Shown in pieces: positions 1-5,470 of a DNA stretch of 5,470 nt. The translations under genes and the position numbers were made by a program. Below the pieces are notes generated by a model. The model had not been told where the DNA came from and ran no database searches. It saw nothing but the letters and a program-made list of their open reading frames with translations. Numbering within the stretch: position 1 is the stretch's first letter; each line of letters begins with the position of its first letter. The stretch comes from an uncultured Dyadobacter sp. (GTDB lineage Bacteria; Bacteroidota; Bacteroidia; Cytophagales; Spirosomataceae). The stretch lies in the NCBI GenBank assembly GCA_946481035.1, contig CAMLNK010000353.1, positions 1 through 5,470 on the forward strand. Direction: 5' to 3'.

Positions 1-228
1 CTGAAAAATATGCATGTATGGGTAATCGACGGTATCCAGGACCTACATACTATTTTCCAAGATCAGAACGGATATTGCTATGAGTATAACAGTTATTACT
101 ACCAAATGAACTGGGGTTGGGACGGAAGCTCACAAAACAGTACGTGGTTTACTTATGATAACATTGTAGGAGATGGTATACTCTATAATAGTTCAAACAT
201 GAAGGCATACATAATCATACCGAACTAA
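1..228 (+). CDS. C-terminal end of a C10 (streptopain-type) cysteine peptidase, 5' partial
   Basis: The frame is open from base 1 and ends at TAA 226-228, giving 75 residues of a longer protein. The segment MHVWVIDG (residues 4-11) fits the strand around the catalytic His of C10 papain-like peptidases (SpeB has a GHAFVIDG-type motif), with His5 the likely catalytic residue. About 28 residues on, YQMNWGWDG matches the conserved NWGWGG element near the active site, followed by the aromatic WF typical of the family's last strands. The catalytic Cys and any propeptide or signal peptide would lie to the left, outside the window. In this family such proteins are usually secreted proteases with an N-terminal Spi-type prodomain. 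The next gene starts 1 base after the stop, so the two are probably co-transcribed. Base composition is AT-richer than in the genes from 1414 on. The family call rests on two short motifs in the right order and spacing; whether the enzyme is active cannot be judged here. Confidence 0.75.
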   Translation: MKNMHVWVIDGIQDLHTIFQDQNGYCYEYNSYYYQMNWGWDGSSQNSTWFTYDNIVGDGILYNSSNMKAYIIIPN

Positions 229-229
229 T

Positions 230-745
230 ATGAAAATACTTTTAATGTTCTATTCTGCCCTGTTATTCTTCCAAGGCTGTTCAGTGGATCTCGGGAGGGA
301 GGTAGTAATTTTGAATTGAATAATGCGGATGGACGGTATATCATGACTGCATTGATAGACATTACAAACGGCAGAGCTGCGCCAGTTAGGTTAGCACCCG
401 AGAAACATCAAGTGCAAATCAGATGGATACTGACAAATTCTGTAAATAACTACGACAGCAGTTTTTTAGATAAATCGTATTTTTTTAGATTTCATTTTTA
501 TGGTTTGGATGGCAAAGAAACGTCTTCTCTCGAGGCGGCGCCAATGAGTGTGGATTTTAACGACAAATATCATCAAGAACGTCAATGGCTTACTATTAAC
601 GATAGCCCGGATTGCTGGTCGTGTTGGAAAGAGATATGGGGCGTGGTGTTACCACCCGCCTAATGATCAGTAATGTAATGAACACCCTACCTATCAGGCG
701 GAGCTGGATACGGTCAGATATATCTATCGTCCCAAATTTAACTAG
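230..745 (+). pseudogene. Small lipoprotein gene broken by frame changes; possible partner of the C10 peptidase
   Basis: ATG 230, one base after the peptidase stop, opens a clear lipoprotein signal peptide: MKILLMFYSALLFFQGCS, with lipobox FQGC. This frame stops at TGA 317-319. The frame one base back is open across this point and carries a protein-like body to TAA 661-663 (for example GRYIMTALIDITNGR and the Cys/Trp-rich DCWSCW). The original frame then resumes with a plausible tail, CNEHPTYQAELDTVRYIYRP..., ending at TAG 743-745, but an in-frame TAA interrupts it at 671-673. The simplest reading is one missing base in the G-rich stretch at about 293-302, a second shift at about 600-660, and a nonsense change, all in an original protein of about 170 residues. 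A gene caller would start the body at TTG 316 and lose the signal peptide. No family is recognised. A lipoprotein directly behind a C10 protease recalls the inhibitor genes paired with such proteases, but no sequence feature proves this. Sequencing error is an alternative for the first shift. Confidence 0.5.
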
Positions 746-758
746 TTCAAATGATTCC

Positions 759-796
759 TTTTCGGAAGCCGGGCCGTGTTGCGAGGCTTCCGAAAA
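759..796. repeat. Perfect 12-bp inverted repeat between convergent genes (possible non-canonical terminator)
   Basis: TTTTCGGAAGCC (759-770) and GGCTTCCGAAAA (785-796) are exact reverse complements around a 14-base loop. The repeat begins 13 bases after the tail stop of the broken lipoprotein gene (743-745) and ends 3 bases before the stop codon of the minus-strand gene, so it is placed like a shared bidirectional terminator. The T and A runs are the reverse of the usual arrangement: on either strand T comes before the stem and A after it, so neither transcript gets a U-tract. It may instead block 3' exonucleases, or terminate by another route. Confidence 0.6.
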
Positions 797-799
797 AAC

Positions 800-1279
800 T
801 CACTTACTCACCTTATACCGAGCCCGTCCATAATACTTCAAAGTCGAAATCTTCAACTGCTTCTCCTTCAAAGCAATCAGCTTATATTCCTTAAATTCCC
901 CCTGCTTGTCCAGAAAGCCTACGATACATGATTCCTTTTCGGGGCCTTTGCGGATTTCCACTTTGGGCATAATGCCGAAATTGGGGATCGTCAGGGTGTC
1001 TTCGGCTTCCTGCACCATGTATTCGATCTTCATCAGGAATTTGAAGGTCTGTTTTGTTTCGTAAATATCGACTGCGAGGCGCCAGTCGTTCAGCTCGTCT
1101 TTTACCTTTTCGCTGTAACTCGCTACCGGGCTGTTTTCCACTTTTTCGCGGGTAAGCGGGATGGTATCGTTGATCGCTTTGGTTGGGTCGCCGCTGTTTG
1201 CAATTGCCGTTTCGTTGTTGTTTTTGGGTTTGTTGCAGCACAATAGTGCCAGAAGGAGTAAAAAGCTGTAATGCTTCAT
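800..1279 (-). CDS. Hypothetical lipoprotein, 159 aa
   Basis: I do not recognise a family. The frame can be extended back to 1321, but the added 14 residues are hydrophilic. Starting at the internal ATG (1279-1277) gives a proper export signal: MKHYSF followed by LLLLALLCC, with Cys14 or Cys15 as the probable lipidated residue. The residue before the Cys is Leu or Cys rather than the usual Ala/Gly, so the lipobox is weak. Residues 16-50 are Asn/Lys/Thr-rich and look like a flexible linker. The rest (about 60-159) alternates charged and hydrophobic residues (TLTIPNFGIMPKVEIRKG, EYKLIALKEKQLKIS), suggesting a small beta-rich domain facing the periplasm or cell surface. No Shine-Dalgarno sequence is visible. 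The gene converges on the C10 peptidase pair and diverges from spmAB, so it is probably transcribed alone. I found no clear promoter for it. The ORF itself is convincing; its function is unknown. Confidence 0.75.
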   Translation of the reverse strand: MKHYSFLLLLALLCCNKPKNNNETAIANSGDPTKAINDTIPLTREKVENSPVASYSEKVKDELNDWRLAVDIYETKQTFKFLMKIEYMVQEAEDTLTIPNFGIMPKVEIRKGPEKESCIVGFLDKQGEFKEYKLIALKEKQLKISTLKYYGRARYKVSK

Positions 1280-1298
1280 GGAAAATCGTTGAGGTTTG

Positions 1299-1331
1299 TT
1301 GATAGGTCTACCTGTTTGCAATATACCTTTG
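1299..1331 (+). promoter_or_regulatory. Candidate Bacteroidota-type promoter for the SpmAB gene
   Basis: TACCTTTG at 1324-1331 matches the TAnnTTTG -7 element used by the Bacteroidota primary sigma factor. A TTG at 1299-1301 lies 22 bases upstream, inside the 17-23 base spacing reported for Flavobacterium. Transcription would start near 1337, leaving an untranslated leader of about 75 bases before ATG 1414. The rest of the divergent intergenic region (1280-1413) is AT-rich up to about 1385, then C-rich, with nothing else recognisable. Confidence 0.45.
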
Positions 1332-1413
1332 TTATTTGCATTAAAAGAAATATTTTACTCAATGCATTATAAACAAATCATTACTAATCCCGCCCCTGCA
1401 CCCCTGATCTGAC

Positions 1414-2649
1414 ATGGCTTTAAACTATATCTTCGTTTCCTTTTTCGTCATCGCCTTCCTGATAGCATTCGTGCAATTCATTTTTACTGGTGATGTGCAA
1501 ACTTTCAAAGCCATAACGGAAGGGATGCTCAAAATGGCCGAAACGGCTGTAATGGATATTGCATTGCCCCTCACGGGTGTGATGACATTCTTTCTGGGGA
1601 TTCTCAATGTAGGTGAAAGAGCAGGTATTATCCACGTAATCGCCCGGTTTATAGGGCCGTTTTTTAATAAACTTTTCCCCGAAGTTCCCAAAGATCACCC
1701 GGCTAATGGCCAGATGATCATGAACTTCTCCGCGAATTTCCTCGGGCTCGATAATGCAGCAACGCCATTTGGTTTGAAGGCAATGCAAAGTCTGCAAGAA
1801 CTGAACCCCAGCAAGGATACAGCGTCGAATGCGCAGATTATGTTCCTGGTGCTGCATACCTCCGGTTTGCAGATTATCCCGCTGTCGATCATCGCCCAAC
1901 GCGCGATCCTGGGCGCCGCAAGCCCTTCCGATGTGTTCATCCCCTGTGTGGTAGGCACATACGTGACTACGGTGGTGAGCATGATCATCACGGCGACCTG
2001 GCAGAAGATCAATCTGTTCAACCGGACGGTAATGCTCGGCCTCGGCAGTGTGACGGCCATGATCGCATTGATATTGTGGTACTTATCCGGTCTGCCCAAA
2101 GAGCAGATCGAAACGATTTCGATCCTGGCCGGTAACTCGGTATTGCTTTTTGTGGTGGCGGGCTTCCTGGGTTGGGGGATGTTTAAAAAAGTCAATGTGT
2201 TCGAAGCATTCATCGAAGGGGCTAAGGGCGGTTTCACGACCTCGGTCACGATCATCCCTTACCTGGTAGGTTTGCTGGTGGCCATCAGCGCGTTCCGCAG
2301 CTGCGGCGCGATGGATTACCTGATCGACGGTTTGAAATGGGCATTTGCGGCCACAGGCGTCAATACCGACTTTACCGACGCATTGCCGGTAGCGCTCATG
2401 AAGCCGCTCAGCGGCAGCGGCGCACGTGCATTGATGATCGACGCCATGAAGCAGTTCGGCCCCGATTCATTCATCGGCAGGCTCGTATGTATTTTCCAGG
2501 GATCGGCCGACACTACGCTGTACATTGTCGCGCTGTATTTCGGATCGGTAGGGATCAAGAATACCAGATATGCCATTGTAGCGGGCCTTATCGCTGATTT
2601 GATAGGGGTTATCGCCGGAATCTGGCTCGGTTACCTGTTTTTCCACTGA
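1414..2649 (+). CDS. Fused SpmA-SpmB membrane protein with two Gate (nucleoside-recognition) domains
   Basis: This 411-residue protein joins two proteins that are separate in Bacillus. Residues 1 to about 200 match SpmA: membrane segments at about 4-25 and 47-64, then the hallmark NFLGLDNAATPFGLKAMQSL (107-126). Residues about 205-411 match SpmB: membrane segments at about 206-224 and 237-256, IPYLVGLLVAISAFRSCGAM (281-300), ALMKPLSGSGARAL (327-340), GPDSFIGR (349-356), FQGSADTTLYIVALYFGSVG (361-380) and a final membrane segment at about 386-409. Both halves keep their signature motifs, so the protein looks intact. In Bacillus, SpmA/SpmB affect spore core dehydration. This host is not expected to sporulate, so the role here is unknown; the Gate domain also occurs in nucleoside transporters, making transport a reasonable guess. 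ATG 1414 starts the first membrane helix directly and has no Shine-Dalgarno sequence. The gene has its own candidate promoter and a terminator-like hairpin after it, suggesting a single-gene unit. Confidence 0.93.
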   Translation: MALNYIFVSFFVIAFLIAFVQFIFTGDVQTFKAITEGMLKMAETAVMDIALPLTGVMTFFLGILNVGERAGIIHVIARFIGPFFNKLFPEVPKDHPANGQMIMNFSANFLGLDNAATPFGLKAMQSLQELNPSKDTASNAQIMFLVLHTSGLQIIPLSIIAQRAILGAASPSDVFIPCVVGTYVTTVVSMIITATWQKINLFNRTVMLGLGSVTAMIALILWYLSGLPKEQIETISILAGNSVLLFVVAGFLGWGMFKKVNVFEAFIEGAKGGFTTSVTIIPYLVGLLVAISAFRSCGAMDYLIDGLKWAFAATGVNTDFTDALPVALMKPLSGSGARALMIDAMKQFGPDSFIGRLVCIFQGSADTTLYIVALYFGSVGIKNTRYAIVAGLIADLIGVIAGIWLGYLFFH

Positions 2650-2686
2650 TCCCGGAGTATCCGGTGTAAATCGCCCTTTACCATGT

Positions 2687-2724
2687 AAATGCAACCGTCC
2701 GTACCAAATGGATGGTCGCATTTT
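2687..2724 (+). terminator. Likely intrinsic terminator after the SpmAB gene
   Basis: Arms AAATGCAACCGTCC (2687-2700) and GGATGGTCGCATTT (2710-2723) pair over 14 positions with one A-C mismatch and one G-U wobble, around a 9-base loop. A short T run (2721-2724) closes the structure, partly inside the stem. It begins 37 bases after the spmAB stop and ends 41 bases before the TolC start, which fits separate transcription units. The U-tract is short, so termination may be incomplete. A smaller palindrome, CCGGA-gta-TCCGG (2652-2664), lies just after the stop codon and has no T run. Confidence 0.5.
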
Positions 2725-2765
2725 CAGGTAAGCACTAATATTGATCATCTAACTCTAAACCGCTT

Positions 2766-4259
2766 ATGTTTCATTCTTTACGCTATTCCGCACTGGTTTT
2801 GGCATTGTTTTGTGGAATGACAGTGCCGGAAACCGTCCAGGCGCAGCAAAATGTGAGTCAGCCGGCCAATACTTACTCGCTGGAAGATTGCATCCGGATA
2901 GCCCTGGAAACCAACCCGCAGGTCAAGCAATCGGAAATTACGGTGCAGACCAACGGTAACACCTACGAGCAGTCGAAATGGCAGCGGTGGCCGAGCGTCA
3001 GTTTCAGCGCCAGCCAGGGTTTCCGTTCAGGTCGTAACATCGATCCGTTCACCAACCAGTTCGTTCAGCAGAATGTGAGCTCCAACAATTACCAGCTCGG
3101 CGGCCAGGTGACGCTTTTCAGCGGTTTTCAGATCAGTAATAATATCAAATTCAATAATGCCAACTACCAGGCCAGCGCCAAGGACCTGGAAGCTACCCGT
3201 AACGACATTATGCTCAATGTGGCATTGTCCTATTTGCAGGTAGTGACCAATGAAGAACTGATTATGGTAGCCCAGCGGCAGGTGGATGCTTCGCAATTAC
3301 AGGTCGAACGCACTGCCAAATTGGTTGAGGCAGGTACGCTTGCGGAAAGCAATCTCCTTGATTTGAAATCCCAGCTGGCTAACGATGAATTATCGCTCGT
3401 GAATGCCCAGAATAACCTGGAAACGGCCAAGCTGAATTTGAAACAATACATGAATATGCCCGGTAGCGAGGTGATCAACGTGGTGAAAATACCGGTGAAG
3501 GACCCGACAATGCAGGCATACGATGCAACTATCCAGGAGATTTTTGAAACGGCATTGAGTAACCTGCCGCAAATGAAGGCCGCGAATATGAGGATTGAAG
3601 CCTCCAAAATCAATGTCGACCTGGCCAAAGGGGCCGGAATGCCAACACTGACTTTGAATGGCGGTGTTTACACGGCCTATTCCAGCGCGGCGCCTAAGCA
3701 GCGGTTTGTGGGCGACGGGTCGGGGAATACAACGATTGACGTCCCTTCTGCGACCGACTACGTCATGATAGACAACAAGCAAGTTCCGATTATCCAGCGT
3801 GTCACTTCACCGAACGGTTCGATTCAAAATTTCCGTTATTTCAATCAGCTCGACTTCAACCGCAACTCGGCCATTAACCTGAACCTGTCGATTCCGATCT
3901 TCAATAATTTCAGGACCAAATACAATGTGGCCAATGCCAAATTGCAGCAAAAGACCTATGAATACCAGGCCCAGCAGGTGCAATTGACCATCCGCAAGAA
4001 TGTGGAACAGGCTTACATCGATATGACGAATGCTGCCAAACGTTACTCCGCAACCGCGAACCAGGTGAGGGCATTGCAGGAGACTTTCCGTGTGGCGCAG
4101 GTGCGCTTTGACGTGGGTGCGATCAATTCCGTGGAATACAATATCGCAAAAGCCAACCTCGACAGAGCGAATGGCAACCTCGTTCAGACCAAATATGACT
4201 ATGTTTTCAGGACCAAAATCCTGGACTTCTACATGAACCGCCCGCTTTCTGATTTCTAG
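2766..4259 (+). CDS. TolC-family outer-membrane efflux channel
   Basis: This is the outer-membrane channel of a tripartite export system; in this family a trimer forms a beta-barrel continued by a periplasmic alpha-helical tunnel. At 497 residues it has normal length for the Bacteroidota members. A signal peptide covers residues 1-26 (hydrophobic core about 8-20, cleavage after VQA) and leaves Gln27-Gln28 at the mature end. No lipobox Cys is present, so it is not lipidated like OprM. The first outer-membrane efflux repeat opens with YSLEDCIRIALETNPQVKQS (37-56). The segment GFRSGRNIDPFTNQFV (85-100) is typical of Bacteroidota TolC proteins. A long helical pair runs about 135-232. The second repeat starts near 255, with strands and loop at about 292-380 (NLNLSIPIFNNFRTKYNVAN at 371-390) and helices to about 485. 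ATG 2766 is the only start giving the full signal peptide. A weak -7-like TAATATTG at 2736-2743 lies upstream without a convincing -33 element. The adaptor gene follows after 50 bases. Confidence 0.95.
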   Translation: MFHSLRYSALVLALFCGMTVPETVQAQQNVSQPANTYSLEDCIRIALETNPQVKQSEITVQTNGNTYEQSKWQRWPSVSFSASQGFRSGRNIDPFTNQFVQQNVSSNNYQLGGQVTLFSGFQISNNIKFNNANYQASAKDLEATRNDIMLNVALSYLQVVTNEELIMVAQRQVDASQLQVERTAKLVEAGTLAESNLLDLKSQLANDELSLVNAQNNLETAKLNLKQYMNMPGSEVINVVKIPVKDPTMQAYDATIQEIFETALSNLPQMKAANMRIEASKINVDLAKGAGMPTLTLNGGVYTAYSSAAPKQRFVGDGSGNTTIDVPSATDYVMIDNKQVPIIQRVTSPNGSIQNFRYFNQLDFNRNSAINLNLSIPIFNNFRTKYNVANAKLQQKTYEYQAQQVQLTIRKNVEQAYIDMTNAAKRYSATANQVRALQETFRVAQVRFDVGAINSVEYNIAKANLDRANGNLVQTKYDYVFRTKILDFYMNRPLSDF

Positions 4260-4309
4260 AATTCCCGTACTATCAGCAACCTATCTTCAAAAATCGTAAT
4301 CAAAACAAT

Positions 4310-5470
4310 ATGGCACGTAAATCTTCGAAACAGATCTGGTGGATAACGGGAGGTGTGGTGGTGCTACTCATCGGCGGTTTGTTTGGGGCCAAGCAAGCCG
4401 GCTACATTGGTAAGCCGAAAACAACCGAAGTGGAATATGCGATCGTTAAAAAATCGGATATTATCGAACGGGTTAGCGCGTCGGGAAAAGTGCAGCCGGA
4501 AGTGGAGGTAAAGCTTAGTCCGGACGTTTCCGGTGAAATCATCGCATTAAATGTAGCCGAGGGCGATTCGGTCGTGAAAGGGCAGCTGCTTTTAAAAATC
4601 CGTCCTGATAACTACGAATCACTGATGGCCCGTGCCCAGGCTGCGGTCAATTCGAGCAAAGCCAATTACGAACAAACCAAAGCCATGGTAGCCCAGGCGG
4701 AAGCGCGGCTTATTCAGGCGAAGGCCAATTATGATCGTAACAAGAAGCTTTTTGCGGACAAAGTGATTTCCTCTGCCGATTTCGAAGGGTTTGCATCGAG
4801 CTACGGCGTGGCCCAGCAGGATGTGGAATCGTCGAAAGCAAATGTGGCAGCGGCGCTTTTCAATATCAAAAGTGCGGAAGCAAGCTTGCGCGATGCTGCG
4901 GAAAACCTTCGCAAAACCAGCATTTTCGCGCCGGTAAGCGGCATTGTTTCGCTGCTGAATGTAGAAGCGGGCGAGCGTGTGGTAGGTACTTCGCAAATGG
5001 CGGGTACTGAAATGATGCGCATTGCCAACCTCGCCGACATGGAAGTTCGTGTGAATGTGAATGAAAATGATATTGTGAGGGTGTCGATCGGCGACACCGC
5101 GGAGATCGACGTGGATGCATACAGTTCGTCGGGGCGTAAGTTCAAGGGAGTTGTGAAAGAAATCGCCAATACAGCGGCGGGCCTTGCGTCGCTTTCGTCG
5201 ACATCAACGGCCGCTGCAAGTACTTCCGCTGACGCTGTAACGGAATTCCAGGTGAAAGTGAAAATTTTGAATGAATCATTTAAAGACCTGATGACCGCGC
5301 GCTCGAAAAAATCCTATCCCTTCAAACCGGGTATGACGGCGTCGGTGGAAATCATTACCGAGCGTAAAAATGGGGTAGTTTCGGTGCCAATTGCGGCCGT
5401 TACCACGCGTGGAGGCACGCCTCAGGTAATTCCGGGCTCGGGCGATGGCTCGAATAACAATGCACCGGTA
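4310..5470 (+). CDS. Periplasmic adaptor (membrane fusion) subunit, MacA/HlyD type, 3' partial
   Basis: The adaptor links an inner-membrane pump to the TolC channel encoded upstream. The frame runs 387 codons from ATG 4310 to the last base without a stop. A basic N-terminus (MARKSSK) precedes one membrane anchor at about 9-26. The first half of the lipoyl-like domain is at about 55-100 (PDVSGEIIALNVAEGDSVVK at 71-90). An alpha-helical hairpin rich in Ala, Gln and Lys spans about 101-203, and the second lipoyl half follows (FAPVSGIVSLLNVEAGERVV at 206-225). Beta-barrel strands cover about 240-285, and FKPGMTASVEI (338-348) begins the membrane-proximal domain. A low-complexity Ser/Thr/Ala stretch at about 288-309 lies between barrel strands. 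The anchor and overall form resemble MacA, which works with the ABC pump MacB, but an RND partner cannot be excluded. The A-rich leader TCAAAACAAT before the start lacks a Shine-Dalgarno sequence. It probably shares an operon with the TolC gene. Confidence 0.92.
   Translation, partial: MARKSSKQIWWITGGVVVLLIGGLFGAKQAGYIGKPKTTEVEYAIVKKSDIIERVSASGKVQPEVEVKLSPDVSGEIIALNVAEGDSVVKGQLLLKIRPDNYESLMARAQAAVNSSKANYEQTKAMVAQAEARLIQAKANYDRNKKLFADKVISSADFEGFASSYGVAQQDVESSKANVAAALFNIKSAEASLRDAAENLRKTSIFAPVSGIVSLLNVEAGERVVGTSQMAGTEMMRIANLADMEVRVNVNENDIVRVSIGDTAEIDVDAYSSSGRKFKGVVKEIANTAAGLASLSSTSTAAASTSADAVTEFQVKVKILNESFKDLMTARSKKSYPFKPGMTASVEIITERKNGVVSVPIAAVTTRGGTPQVIPGSGDGSNNNAPV

Noticed and set aside
612..833. 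73-codon plus-strand open frame crossing the end of the lipoprotein body and the hairpin
   Set aside because: It runs through the inverted repeat and into the 3' end of the opposite-strand gene, has no signal or domain, and overlaps better-supported coding frames.
1280..1321. Longer N-terminus for the minus-strand lipoprotein, starting at 1321
   Set aside because: It would put 14 hydrophilic residues before the signal peptide and hide the lipobox; ATG 1279 gives a normal signal.
1337..1366. TGCATT/AATGCA inverted repeat in the leader of the SpmAB gene
   Set aside because: A 6-bp stem with an 18-base loop in AT-rich DNA is within chance, and no riboswitch-like structure is visible.
2736..2743. 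TAATATTG as a promoter -7 element for the TolC operon
   Set aside because: One mismatch to TAnnTTTG and no TTG at the right distance upstream; too weak to list as a promoter.
1420..2748. Several open frames opposite or overlapping the SpmAB gene
   Set aside because: They are shadows of a strongly conserved coding frame and show no domain or signal of their own.
4619..5169. Minus-strand open frames opposite the adaptor gene
   Set aside because: The plus strand carries a complete, motif-supported adaptor frame throughout; the antisense frames follow from its codon bias.

Overview
The window looks like chromosomal DNA from a Bacteroidota bacterium, probably a Cytophagales member of the Dyadobacter/Spirosoma kind; the genus is inference. 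Four things support this. No gene start has a recognisable Shine-Dalgarno sequence. The TolC-like protein has a signal peptide ending VQA followed by Gln-Gln, matching the Bacteroidetes preference for Gln at +1. One intergenic region has a TAnnTTTG-type -7 element. SpmA and SpmB are fused into one protein, as is common in this phylum.

Layout, left to right. (1) Positions 1-745 are AT-richer and look accessory. They hold the last 75 codons of a C10 (streptopain-type) cysteine protease. One base later comes a small lipoprotein gene whose signal peptide, body and tail lie in different reading frames, so it looks broken. (2) A perfect 12-bp inverted repeat at 759-796 sits between this pair and a convergent minus-strand gene for an unrecognised 159-aa lipoprotein (800-1279). 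(3) A divergent intergenic region with a candidate promoter leads into a fused SpmA-SpmB membrane protein with two Gate (nucleoside-recognition) domains (1414-2649), followed by a terminator-like hairpin. (4) A tripartite export operon begins at 2766 with a TolC-family outer-membrane channel. After 50 bases comes a membrane-anchored periplasmic adaptor of the MacA/HlyD type, which stays open to the end of the window.

The TolC and adaptor genes would form the outer-membrane and periplasmic parts of an export complex. The inner-membrane pump, expected to be a MacB-like ABC permease plus ATPase or else an RND pump, would lie just to the right. The spmAB gene is probably a separate transcription unit. 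I see no RNA genes, CRISPR arrays, insertion sequences or attachment sites. The most unusual part is the protease and broken-lipoprotein pair, which resembles the protease/inhibitor gene pairs known for C10 enzymes, but that link rests on context only.
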